Source: Rhodococcus yunnanensis NBRC 103083
Lineage (GTDB): Bacteria > Actinomycetota > Actinomycetes > Mycobacteriales > Mycobacteriaceae
Assembly (NCBI RefSeq): GCF_001895005.1
Contig: NZ_BCXH01000015.1
Coordinates: 62,001-126,000 of the forward strand
Direction of reading: 5' to 3'
DNA length: 64,000 nt
Shown here: piece by piece, positions 51,617 through 59,731 of the stretch
Position numbering within the stretch: position 1 is the first letter of the stretch
Layout: the number at the start of each line of letters is the position of its first letter
Position numbers and translations under genes: made by a program
The notes under the pieces: generated by a model
The model's database searches: none
What the model was told of the DNA's origin: nothing
What the model saw: the letters and a program-made list of their open reading frames with translations, nothing else

Positions 51617-52144
51617 ATGTCAATCTTGTCCATTGCAAAGCGTCTCCTCGGTGCGGTCTCGTCGTTGGCCATCTCGCGACTTGCGGTCCCGCCTTTCGCT
51701 CCCGCGGCCGAAGACCCGGCCGTTGCCGATCAAGCGAATTCCCTGCTGGGGCTGAATCTCTCGGAACGAGTGCTGAAGTACGACTCGAACAACGAGGATC
51801 CCGAGGGATTGAATCCGACCGTCGAGGATGCGGCGACCGTCGAATACGAGCTGTTCGACGGCGACGTGAAGGTCGGACAGATGAAGGGCGTGGGCCGGAT
51901 GCTCTACAAGCGTGACCATGGTGCCTTCGTCGCGTATTTCTCCGAGGTGATCACGCTGACCGATGGCACTGTGATCCGGATCGGCGGACTCGTCGACGAT
52001 TCACGCCTGACCGCGGGTGAGTAGGCAACCATCCAGGCCGTTGGCGTGGCAAGTAAGTTCAAGGGAGCGGTGGGCTTTCGACAATTCCAGCCGGTTGACA
52101 CTCACAACGAAGATAAGTCGAACATCGTGCTGTACCGCCGTTGA
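51617..52144 (+). pseudogene. Allene-oxide-cyclase-barrel-like secreted protein with an in-frame stop
   Basis: ATG 51617 opens a signal-like segment and then a lipocalin-type barrel: 'ERVLKYDSNNEDPEGLNPTV', 'VEYELFDGDVKVGQMKGVGR' and 'AYFSEVITLTDGTVIRIGGL'. The frame stops with TAG at 52022-52024 after 'RLTAGE', but continues in the same frame with family-like sequence 'ATIQAVGVASKFKGAVGFRQ' + 'FQPVDTHNEDKSNIVLYRR' to TGA 52142-52144. A CAG-to-TAG change explains it. The full product would be 175 residues. Such barrels act as cyclases or ligand-binding proteins in actinobacterial pathways. The upstream SARP gene suggests a biosynthetic role. Confidence 0.72.
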
Positions 52145-53046
52145 CGGGCCGCGCATCTTCGGTCTCCGATCGGCAAAGCAACTAGTCGATCTCGCACTCC
52201 ACTGGGTGCTGGGTGCGGGTACTTTGGGCAGCTTACTCGGCTGGCGTCCTTCGGCGCCGGGACTGGGGTGATCCGAGGGGTTGAACGGTTCAGGTTGGAC
52301 CGGTCCCACACAGTGTCACACGCGCAGCCTTCGTCGGTGAGGGACAGTGTGGGTGCTGCGGGACGCATCATCGGCCTGACAACCGAGACATAGGGTCAGC
52401 CGATCGACTAGACCGCTAATCGACGGCCCAGCGGCAGTGCGCGACCGAAAGGTGCTGCCGCACCGCATATGCAGACTGTGAATTGGCGTAACGAAAATTA
52501 TCAGTGCCCGGCGCCTGCCGGGGGTACGTCCTTGCCGGACCAGAAGGGCTACCAGGATCCAATGATGGAACGTGTCAGGATCTGAGTATGGATGCAGAGT
52601 TCGAGTTTCAGATCGGCACGACCCCACCCGTAGGTGATCTTCAGTTCGAAAAGTTCTGGACAGCCTTCTCCGAAGAAGCTGCAAGCAACCGCGCGGAGAA
52701 GTCAACAGCGCGAAATTCGTTTTGTGACGAAATGTTCGTCACCCACAGAGCAGCATTGGAAGCGATGGATCTGCTAAGCCTTAGGTTAAGGCACCGCATC
52801 AAGATCAACTTCGATTGTGGACTGTCACCCATGTCCCGGTGACGCTGGGTCAAACATGTCCCGAACCCTTACACGTCATCCGGAGCGGTAACGGAACCTC
52901 ACTGCCGGAGCGCTCGTTGGCCAGCGCTGACCGATGCACGGAAGGCTTGCAGTTGTTTCTGGGAACGTCCCAGGAGTCCACCGGCGGGGTAAGTCTCGGC
53001 AAATCGTATTGATTGGGCGGGCTTTGCCTTCCAGCAGACATTCCCC
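52145..53046. other. Gene-poor stretch with a possible insertion-sequence end
   Basis: Roughly 900 bases without a convincing gene. A frame at 52504-52842 (plus) is not family-like. At 52823-52865, TGTCACCCATGTCCCGGTGA and then CAAACATGTCCCGAACC resemble the termini of IS481-type elements (TGTCA...ATGTCCC), so this may be an IS scar. No transposase fragment was recognised. Confidence 0.4.
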
Positions 53047-53769
53047 CTATTTCGCTGTACTGAGATGGACCATCGCGTGGTACAGCTGGTCGGACGTCAT
53101 CGGCGGCTCGGGGAGTGGATGTGCCCGCTCGGCCCGATAAGCGTCGAGCATCAGATGAAGATAACGTCGCCAGGCCTGAGGGGCCGTAGCACCGGTGGCT
53201 TCGATGATCCGGCCGAGAGACCAGATGAGGTTGATGATATCGGCCAGGGCGATATCGGCCCGGACCTCGCCCGATTCTTGTGTGCGGGCCAGAACGTCCT
53301 CGATCTGTTGGCACATCTGGTCGTGGACGCGCTCGGTCCGCGCGTTGTCTGTGAAGCGACGGGAGAGGAAGTCGTTGAAACCTCGGTCACCTACCTGCAT
53401 CGCGAACATGTTTTCGAGGTAGAAGACAAAACCTTCCCACGGATCAGCTATCTTCAGGGCCTTCTCGGCACCTTCGAGGAATTCCTGGAGCCGTGGCGTG
53501 AATGCGGCCATGAGCAGGTCCAGGCGCGTCGGGAAGTGCCGATACAGCGTACCGATGGACACCTCCGCTCCGCGCGCGATCCCCTCCAGGGACGCATCCG
53601 CACCGTGCGCGGCGAACTCGCGCTGCGCCGCCGCAATGAGCTTGTCGTGGCTCGCCCGGGCGTCGCGGCGCATAGGCCGCCGCGCCTGTTCGATGTCGCT
53701 CACGCCCACCCGAACGACTCTATCAACGATGGCAGGAGTATCTCGTTCGGTTTCCTCGACCGACGGCAT
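53047..53769 (-). CDS. TetR-family regulator
   Basis: A 240-residue protein from ATG 53769. The HTH is 'SLEGIARGAEVSIGTLYRHF' + 'PTRLDLLMA'. The ligand domain has the TetR_C_33-like end 'DIALADIINLIWSLGRIIEA'. A basic 50-residue N-terminal extension precedes the HTH; a start at the internal Met ('MRRDARASHDKLIAAAQREF') is possible. It is divergent from a run of three NAD(P)-binding genes, with a perfect 17-bp inverted repeat between, so it very likely represses them in the absence of an electrophilic or oxidising ligand. Confidence 0.9.
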   Translation of the reverse strand: MPSVEETERDTPAIVDRVVRVGVSDIEQARRPMRRDARASHDKLIAAAQREFAAHGADASLEGIARGAEVSIGTLYRHFPTRLDLLMAAFTPRLQEFLEGAEKALKIADPWEGFVFYLENMFAMQVGDRGFNDFLSRRFTDNARTERVHDQMCQQIEDVLARTQESGEVRADIALADIINLIWSLGRIIEATGATAPQAWRRYLHLMLDAYRAERAHPLPEPPMTSDQLYHAMVHLSTAK

Positions 53770-53847
53770 CTGCCGTGACCCTTTTCGATCGCATCCGCTT
53801 CGCCGGGACAGGCCGACCAATCGGAATCTCGAAGCCCTCGGAATAGA

Positions 53848-53902
53848 ATGAGGCACCCCTCCGGTTACTGTGGGAGTATCCGAATCCGGAGGGGTGCCTC
53901 AT
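53848..53902. promoter_or_regulatory. Perfect 17-bp inverted repeat, probable TetR operator pair
   Basis: ATGAGGCACCCCTCCGG (53848-53864) and CCGGAGGGGTGCCTCAT (53886-53902) are exact reverse complements around a 21-base spacer. The repeat lies between the TetR start (53769) and the divergent reductase start (53939). The spacer could hold a -10 region, for example near GTATCC. Confidence 0.65.
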
Positions 53903-53938
53903 GTTGGCCCCTTCGCCCAGCAATCCAGGAGAACTTCC

Positions 53939-54559
53939 ATGACGACTATCAGCATTATTGGTTCGGGCAACATGGCCACCGCCATCGGCACCAGGGCAAT
54001 ACGGCACGGCCACACCGTCGAAATCCTGAGCCGCGACAGCGCCAAGGCTCAGGCACTCGCCGAGCGGATCGGCGACGGAGCCACCGTCGGCACGTATGGC
54101 CATGCGCCGGCCGGTGACATCGTCATCGTGGCTGTTCCCTACTCCAATGTGGTTGCAGCGGTGAAGAACTACGGCGAGCCCTTGGCGGGCAGAATTCTGG
54201 TCGACATTTCCAACACTTTCAATGCCGACGCCAGTTCACTGGCGACCGCCCCGGGGAGCTCGGCGACCAAGGAAATCGCCGCTGTCGCCCCCGAGGGCAC
54301 ACAGGTCGTGAAGGCGCTGAACACGATCTTCGGGCACGTCCTGACCCGCGGCACATCCCTGGACGCATTCCTTGCAGGCGACAATGCAGATGCCAAGGAA
54401 CGGGTCGCTGAATTTCTCACCAGCATGAACCTGCGCCCCCGAGACACGGGTGGCCTACGCATGGCCTCGGTACTCGAATCGGCAGGCCTCCTGCTGATGG
54501 GGCTCGCGCAGAACGGTGCCGGATTCGACCTCGCCTTGGGCGCCGCCGACGTCCTCTAG
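53939..54559 (+). CDS. NADP-binding oxidoreductase, coenzyme F420-dependent-reductase fold
   Basis: A 206-residue Rossmann protein. 'TISIIGSGNMATAIGTRAIR' is the dinucleotide-binding loop, followed by 'GDIVIVAVPYSNVVAAVKNY' and 'GRILVDISNTF'. It resembles F420:NADP oxidoreductase (Fno-like) and related small NADP-binding proteins; whether it binds F420 cannot be seen. 'VVKALNTIFGHVL' is a conserved block also present in the third gene of the group. ATG 53939 follows CAGGAG. It is the first of three co-directed redox genes controlled by the TetR regulator. Confidence 0.85.
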   Translation: MTTISIIGSGNMATAIGTRAIRHGHTVEILSRDSAKAQALAERIGDGATVGTYGHAPAGDIVIVAVPYSNVVAAVKNYGEPLAGRILVDISNTFNADASSLATAPGSSATKEIAAVAPEGTQVVKALNTIFGHVLTRGTSLDAFLAGDNADAKERVAEFLTSMNLRPRDTGGLRMASVLESAGLLLMGLAQNGAGFDLALGAADVL

Positions 54560-54689
54560 CGAAACTTCGCTCTTGCAGTCAGGGCATCGGGACATACAGC
54601 ACTGCCACTCTCGCGCCATATCCCGCCAGCGGTTTACGGCACACGAGAAGGGCGTCACCTTTTCGTCACACCCTCGAAGGGACAGTCAC

Positions 54690-56015
54690 ATGCGCGTTTT
54701 CATCACCGGCGGGACCGGCCATTCCGGTTCGCACATCATCCCCGAGCTCATCGCGGCCGGACATCAGGTCACCGGCCTGGCCCGTTCGGACACCTCCGCG
54801 TCCGCGTTAGCTGCGCTCGGCGCCAGAGTGCGCCGCGGAAGCCTCGAGGACCTCGACGGCCTGAAAGAAGCAGCCGCAGACTCCGACGGAGTCATCCACG
54901 TCGCGCACCGTCAAGACTTGCTCCCGTCCGGCGGGATGGACGCCGTAGCTTCCGCGGAACTTCCGATCATGCTCGCCTACGGCGAAGCACTCGCAGGATC
55001 GGGAAAACCTCTGGTCGCGGCAGGAAGTATCGGTTCGACCGGGAACTTGGGACGACCCGGCACCGAAACAGATCCCGCGCTTCCCGTCGGCGTCGAGGAC
55101 AGTGGCACCCTGCGTGCGCGGAACATCGTGGAATCGACCGTCATCAGCCTCGCTGAGCAGGGTGTGCGGTCATCGATCGTGCGGATTGCCAATATCGCTC
55201 ACGATACGACCGATAGCGCCGGCTTCCTCCCTATGCTGATCGCGCTGGCGAAGGAGAGGGGTTTCGCCGGCTACCCCGGAGACGGCACGAACGTGTGGAA
55301 CGCCGTGCACGTACGAGATTTGGCGTCCGTGTTCCGACTGGCGCTGGAAAAGGGCCCGGCCGGAAGCTACTGGCACGCAGTCGAAGACGGCGGCGTCTCG
55401 TTCCGTGAGATCGCCGAATCGATCGGCAGTCGCCTGGGCGTGCCTGCTGTGAGCATTCCCTTGGACGAACTGATGCTGCCGGGATATTTCGGGTTTCTCT
55501 CGAACGTCGTCACCCAGAGTTTCCCGACGTCCAACAACGTCACCCGAAGTACCCTCGGATGGCAGCCCACTGAGCCGAGCCTGCTCGCCGACCTGGACAA
55601 CGGTCATTACTTTCCCGTTGTCACCACAGCCGACCGCGACGATGTGGCGACCCTGGCGCGATTTGTGAACGCCAGCAACAAGTCCGAAGCTATGGCAATG
55701 GTCGACGAGGGGGCGGTGTGGCACGAGGCGGCGTCGTTACCCTGGGGTGGAGAATGGACAGGGCCTGAAGGGTTTACGCGTCTGACTCGCGAAATCGACA
55801 AGGTGGTCGAGCTGACCGTGCGGGAGCACGAGATCGTCCAGGCCGGCGCGGCAGTGGAATTGCGACTCGACGCTGAGTTCACCTCACGCAAGAGCGGGCG
55901 CCGGCTCCCGATGAAGGTCGTGGAGCACTACCGGGTACGCGACGGCAGGATCTACGGAGCCGATGCCTATTACAAAGACACCCAGGCCGTAAACGACCTC
56001 GTAGAACACGGCTGA
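54690..56015 (+). CDS. SDR-family epimerase/reductase fused to a SnoaL-like domain
   Basis: A 441-residue fusion. Residues 1-290 are an extended/atypical SDR: 'MRVFITGGTGHSGSHIIPEL' (T-G-G-T-G-x-S-G), 'AAADSDGVIHVAHRQ' and 'VWNAVHVRDLASVFRLALEK'. The C-terminal 120 residues are a SnoaL/NTF2-like barrel: 'TRLTREIDKVVELTVREHEI' and 'MKVVEHYRVRDGRIYGADAY'. The classical catalytic Tyr-x-x-x-Lys is not obvious, as in atypical SDRs. ATG 54690 is preceded by GAAGGGA. It sits between two Fno-like genes. Confidence 0.82.
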   Translation: MRVFITGGTGHSGSHIIPELIAAGHQVTGLARSDTSASALAALGARVRRGSLEDLDGLKEAAADSDGVIHVAHRQDLLPSGGMDAVASAELPIMLAYGEALAGSGKPLVAAGSIGSTGNLGRPGTETDPALPVGVEDSGTLRARNIVESTVISLAEQGVRSSIVRIANIAHDTTDSAGFLPMLIALAKERGFAGYPGDGTNVWNAVHVRDLASVFRLALEKGPAGSYWHAVEDGGVSFREIAESIGSRLGVPAVSIPLDELMLPGYFGFLSNVVTQSFPTSNNVTRSTLGWQPTEPSLLADLDNGHYFPVVTTADRDDVATLARFVNASNKSEAMAMVDEGAVWHEAASLPWGGEWTGPEGFTRLTREIDKVVELTVREHEIVQAGAAVELRLDAEFTSRKSGRRLPMKVVEHYRVRDGRIYGADAYYKDTQAVNDLVEHG

Positions 56016-56048
56016 TATCACAGCCGTCGACCGACGGAAGGGAATTAC

Positions 56049-56717
56049 ATGACAACAGTGGGATTCATCGGGAGCGGCAACATCGGCGGTACCGTCGCGC
56101 GGCTCGCGGTCAATGCTGGGCATCGAGTTGTGCTCAGCAACTCGCGCGGTCCCGACCCCCTCGCTGACCTCGTTGCGGAACTAGGGCCGCGATCGTCTGC
56201 GTCGACCAGCGTGGAGGCTGCGGTGGCCGGCGACATCGTCATCGTTTCGGTTCCGCTGCAAGCGTTCCCGGACCTGCCCGCCGCGCATCTTGCCGGGAAG
56301 ACGGTCATCGACACATGCAACTACAGCCCTGAGCGAGACGGACACATCACCGAACTCGACGACAACACGCTCACCTCCAGTCAGTTGCTGGCGCGGCACC
56401 TTCCGGGCGCCGCCGTCGTAAAAGCGTTCAACAACATCTTCTGGAAGCACTTGCTGTCACTTGCCCGTCGTCCGGGGGCTGCCGACCACACGTACCTGCC
56501 GATCGCCGCGGATTCCACGGCGGCGATCGCCGCTACGACCGAATTCATCGAGTCCGTCGGGTACAGCGTCGTGGCCGCTGGGTCGCTGGCCGACAGCTGG
56601 CGTCAGGCAACGGGAACGCCGGTGTGGGGGACCCCGTACGGACCCTACTCGAACACGATGGGCATATCGGCCGACGAGGAGGTCATCCGCGCGGCGCTGG
56701 GCAGTGCAACGCGCTGA
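56049..56717 (+). CDS. NADP-binding oxidoreductase, F420-dependent-reductase fold (second copy)
   Basis: A 222-residue paralogue of the first gene of the group. 'TVGFIGSGNIGGTVARLAVN' and 'GHRVVLSNSRGPDPL' bind NADP; 'VIDTCNYSPERDGHI' and 'AAVVKAFNNIFWKHLLSLAR' are shared family blocks. The start has GAAGGGAATTAC upstream. A flavin- or F420-linked reduction of quinone-like or halogenated aromatic compounds is a possible role; nothing in the sequence fixes it. Confidence 0.85.
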   Translation: MTTVGFIGSGNIGGTVARLAVNAGHRVVLSNSRGPDPLADLVAELGPRSSASTSVEAAVAGDIVIVSVPLQAFPDLPAAHLAGKTVIDTCNYSPERDGHITELDDNTLTSSQLLARHLPGAAVVKAFNNIFWKHLLSLARRPGAADHTYLPIAADSTAAIAATTEFIESVGYSVVAAGSLADSWRQATGTPVWGTPYGPYSNTMGISADEEVIRAALGSATR

Positions 56718-56867
56718 ACAGGCGGTTATCGGTGCAGCGTGGTCGAGGTGGCGGCCCAGCGCCGGTCGTAGGTCAGCGAGATGAGCATGTCGGTGCCCTC
56801 GAGAGCTTTGCCATGATGGCTGGGACATCCATACCGAAAACTACTCGAGCGTAGATGCCCAGGGAAT

Positions 56868-56883
56868 ACCCACATCGGTGGGT
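56868..56883. promoter_or_regulatory. 16-bp palindrome, copy 1 of 2
   Basis: ACCCACATCGGTGGGT, half-sites ACCCAC/GTGGGT around ATCG, 75 bases upstream of the VOC gene start. The same sequence with one base different recurs at 58637-58652. Probably an operator of the LuxR-type gene lying between the copies. Confidence 0.65.
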
Positions 56884-56958
56884 GGCGCGATGCGCGCGTG
56901 TGCCTGGTCCGATAACCCGTATCTCGCGTATACAGAATCGGACGAAAGGTAATCTTCG

Positions 56959-57453
56959 ATGACGCAGCCTTTGCTCGACGGTGTGCACCACCTCAAAGTG
57001 CCCGCATCCAACCTGTCTCGCAGTCTCGACTGGTACGAAAAGCTTTTCGGCGTTGCGAGGTTGGCGGAGTTCGACCACATCGGCAGATCGGGCAGAGTTT
57101 ACGCACATATTCTCGATGTTCCCGGGGTCGGCCTGTTCGAGGTGCGCGAAGCACCGATCACGGCTGGAAACATGTCGGGGTTCGATCCTGTCACCTATGC
57201 CGTGAAGGATCGGCGCGATCTAGCAGCCTGGGCCGAGCATCTCGATAACCTCGGGATCGAGAACTCGGGCGAAATCAGAGGCGGAATCGGTTGGCTCCTC
57301 GTGTTTTGTGACCCCGACGGTATGGCCATCAGGATTTACACACGCCAGCAACATGAACTCGATATCGCTGGCGCCGACACTGATTCGCACTGGTTGAGAC
57401 TGGCGCCGGATTCCTCCATCGTCGACAGCGACGTCCCGCCGGCAGATGGCTGA
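56959..57453 (+). CDS. VOC-family (glyoxalase/extradiol-dioxygenase-like) protein
   Basis: A 164-residue vicinal-oxygen-chelate protein. 'LLDGVHHLKVPASNLSRSLD' + 'WYEKLFG' is the first VOC module with a likely metal His; 'DVPGVGLFEVREAPI' offers a Glu; the second module has 'WLLVFCDPDGMAIRIYTRQQ'. A small lactoylglutathione-lyase-like or ring-cleavage enzyme is likely. ATG 56959 is preceded by GAAAGG. It is divergent from nothing, and it begins the probable catabolic regulon, with an operator-like palindrome upstream. Confidence 0.85.
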   Translation: MTQPLLDGVHHLKVPASNLSRSLDWYEKLFGVARLAEFDHIGRSGRVYAHILDVPGVGLFEVREAPITAGNMSGFDPVTYAVKDRRDLAAWAEHLDNLGIENSGEIRGGIGWLLVFCDPDGMAIRIYTRQQHELDIAGADTDSHWLRLAPDSSIVDSDVPPADG

Positions 57454-57557
57454 GTCTCTCCCCGTGTCCAAACCTGTACCCGAGGTGTAGCTGACCGGAT
57501 ACTCTCCGATGGAGCCGCGGTTGCCGTCGGAGTGGCCGCTCGTACAGAGGTCGTCGC

Positions 57558-58613
57558 ATGGAGCAAGGTCTGATCGAAGTAGTCCGCGACCTGGTGGGCA
57601 AGGGCACACGTAGCACCGCCGGCGCCTATGCGCGTGCTGTGGTGGCGTGCGGTCCTGCCGATCACGTGACCATAGCGTCGATCGATAGTTCTTCCGGCAA
57701 CTGCGCTGTTCTGGGCGCATCCGATCAAAGTCTGATCACGGTCGGTACCTCGGTATCAGCCGACACTTCGACGCGATTGAGTAACGCGTTGGCCAAGCGT
57801 ATCTGGAGTTCGGCGGACTTCAGCCGAGAAGCCGACTACACATTGATCGTCGATCAGATGGCCCGAGCGGCAGGCCTGAAATCAGGATTCAGCATGCCGC
57901 TGGTGGTGGATGACAAAGCTGTGGCCGTCATCTGTGCCTCGTCGGTCCGCGAGAACGTGGACTGGAGCGGATTGGTCGAAGCGATCAACCACGCTGATCT
58001 GCTGTTGAAAGCAGGTCTGAGCCTGACCAGCGTCGGCAGCCGTCCGTTGCGATTTCTTGTAATACACCAAGAGTCCCTCATCGGCCACGGGCTCGCTCGG
58101 TTGATCGAGCTGGGCTTGGGCGCGGAGGTGGTGCTGGCAGACGGCCACACCGATCCTCGTCTACCTGCGCTCGCCAGGTCGGTGGACTTGATCGTCGCAG
58201 ACAGCGGCTTCGTCGACTCGCAGTCCGAAGCAGGCGGGCATCCATTCCGGCCACGAGTTGGTGCTACCCCGACGATTGTGGTGACCGAGCCGAATACGGA
58301 TGTGGACAGTGTCTCGTACGACCGAGTCGTCTCCCGTAGAGCGGCGCACACCGAACTGGTTCCGGCGATTGCCTTGGCGCTGTCCGGGCTGCGGAGATCT
58401 CGAGAACCTGACGTGGACGCGATCGCGTTGACCAGTAGGGAGTTGCAGCTTCTGAGCGAGTTGGACACCGGGGCTTCGTTTCAAAAGATTGCCGTCAACA
58501 TGGGCATAGCCACAATGACCGCACGGAGCTACTCACGCGGGCTGTTCGCCAAACTCGATGTGCATTCTCGCGGCGAAGCTGTGTTCGAAGGCCGCCGCCG
58601 CGGATATCTCTGA
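57558..58613 (+). CDS. LuxR-type regulator with a GAF-like sensor
   Basis: A 351-residue protein. Residues 1-150 look like a GAF sensor ('DHVTIASIDSSSGNCAVLGA', 'GFSMPLVVDDKAVAVICASS'). Residues 165-275 resemble a receiver-like domain ('LRFLVIHQESLIGHGLARLI') without a clear phospho-accepting Asp triad. The C-terminal LuxR HTH is 'LTSRELQLLSELDTGASFQK' + 'IAVNMGIATMTARSYSRGLF' + 'AKL'. It lies between the VOC gene and the hydrolase-transporter operon, and palindromes lie upstream of both, so it probably controls both in response to the imported compound. Confidence 0.85.
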   Translation: MEQGLIEVVRDLVGKGTRSTAGAYARAVVACGPADHVTIASIDSSSGNCAVLGASDQSLITVGTSVSADTSTRLSNALAKRIWSSADFSREADYTLIVDQMARAAGLKSGFSMPLVVDDKAVAVICASSVRENVDWSGLVEAINHADLLLKAGLSLTSVGSRPLRFLVIHQESLIGHGLARLIELGLGAEVVLADGHTDPRLPALARSVDLIVADSGFVDSQSEAGGHPFRPRVGATPTIVVTEPNTDVDSVSYDRVVSRRAAHTELVPAIALALSGLRRSREPDVDAIALTSRELQLLSELDTGASFQKIAVNMGIATMTARSYSRGLFAKLDVHSRGEAVFEGRRRGYL

Positions 58614-58636
58614 GTACCAGGCCCACTGCTCGCAGC

Positions 58637-58652
58637 ACCCACATCAGTGGGT
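58637..58652. promoter_or_regulatory. 16-bp palindrome, copy 2 of 2
   Basis: ACCCACATCAGTGGGT, differing by one base from the copy at 56868-56883. It lies 101 bases upstream of the FAH-family gene, in its promoter region, just after the regulator stop. Confidence 0.65.
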
Positions 58653-58697
58653 ACAGGACTGCGATGTCTGTGGCTGGTGTCGCCTCCATTTCCCCGA

Positions 58698-58727
58698 CAT
58701 GCTCTATGAGCTAGGTCATAGAGCATG
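58698..58727. promoter_or_regulatory. Perfect 12-bp inverted repeat before the hydrolase-transporter operon
   Basis: CATGCTCTATGA (58698-58709), spacer GCTAGG, TCATAGAGCATG (58716-58727). It is 26 bases upstream of the FAH-family start codon. It could be a second operator, an RNA hairpin in the leader, or a weak terminator of the regulator gene. Confidence 0.65.
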
Positions 58728-58753
58728 GCCGCGTCGAGATGAGGAGTGACGGA

Positions 58754-59674
58754 ATGAAATTGGTGAGTTTCGGTTCGGTAGGAATCGAACGCCCCGGCGT
58801 GTTGCAAGGCGGGCAAATACTCGACGTCTGCGCAGCCTTGGCTCGTCGTGGTCATTTTGGAATTCACACAATGATTGACCTCATCTCTCTTCCACATTGG
58901 CAAGAGATTCTGAAGGTTTTGATCGACGAATGCCTTCCCCGCGATTGGGTCGATGCCTCGGGCGTGCGGCTTGGCGCGCCTGTACCGCGCCCCGGAAAAG
59001 TTATTGTGATCGGAGCCAACACATACTCGCATGTCGCGGAAGCCGCCCTGGTCAGTAACAACGAACCGCCGCTCGAGGTAATGGCTCTGGCCAAAGCCGG
59101 CACTGCAGTGGTCGGACCGAACGATGACGTCGTGCGACCGGACGGGGCGCGCACGTTGGACTACGAGGTTGAACTTGGAGTCATCATCGGACAAGCCGTC
59201 CGCAACATACCGGAATCTCGGGCGCTGGAGGCGGTCGCCGGCTACACCAGCGTGAACGAGATGTCGGATCGAGACATGCAGACTTCGTCGCACGAGACCA
59301 ATTCCTTCTATCGCACCCACTTTCTGGGTAAGAGTTACGACGGTTTCTGCCCGGCAGGACCTGCCTTGGTCACGTTGGACGAAATGGGTGAGCCCGGTGA
59401 CACGCGGCTTCGCACATGGGTGAATGACGAACTCCGACAGGACGATACGCTGCTGGATTTGGTCTTCCCGGTCGAACGCATAGTCTCGTATCTGTCCAAG
59501 GTCATGACCCTGTTACCTGGGGACCTGATCTGCACGGGCAGTCCTGCAGGCGTCGGCGCGTTCCGGGAGCCGTTGGGATATCTCGAACCGGGAGACACCG
59601 TGCGAACCGACATCACAGGCATCGGCGGAACCGCGAATCTCATCACCACACTGGAAACGCTCGAACCGGTGTGA
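58754..59674 (+). CDS. Fumarylacetoacetate-hydrolase-family protein
   Basis: A 306-residue enzyme of the FAH superfamily (acylpyruvate hydrolases, 2-keto-4-pentenoate hydratases and related decarboxylases). The metal-binding Glu pair is in 'TLDYEVELGVIIGQAVRN'; the His-containing lid is probably 'SSHETNSFYRTHFLGKSYDG' and the end 'LLPGDLICTGSPAGVGAFRE' is the family hallmark. ATG 58754 (GGAA upstream) opens 'MKLVSFGSVGIERPGVLQGG'. It is the first gene of an operon with a NitT/TauT ABC importer, so it probably acts on a breakdown product of the imported compound. Confidence 0.9.
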   Translation: MKLVSFGSVGIERPGVLQGGQILDVCAALARRGHFGIHTMIDLISLPHWQEILKVLIDECLPRDWVDASGVRLGAPVPRPGKVIVIGANTYSHVAEAALVSNNEPPLEVMALAKAGTAVVGPNDDVVRPDGARTLDYEVELGVIIGQAVRNIPESRALEAVAGYTSVNEMSDRDMQTSSHETNSFYRTHFLGKSYDGFCPAGPALVTLDEMGEPGDTRLRTWVNDELRQDDTLLDLVFPVERIVSYLSKVMTLLPGDLICTGSPAGVGAFREPLGYLEPGDTVRTDITGIGGTANLITTLETLEPV

Positions 59675-59731
59675 CACCGCGTTTCGCAACGTCCGCACGA
59701 TCATTGACAGAAGATTCCCGGAAAGGGCGTC

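Noticed and set aside
52504-52842. A 112-codon plus-strand frame in the gap after the AOC-like gene
   Set aside because: No ribosome site, no family-like sequence, and the region looks like an IS scar.
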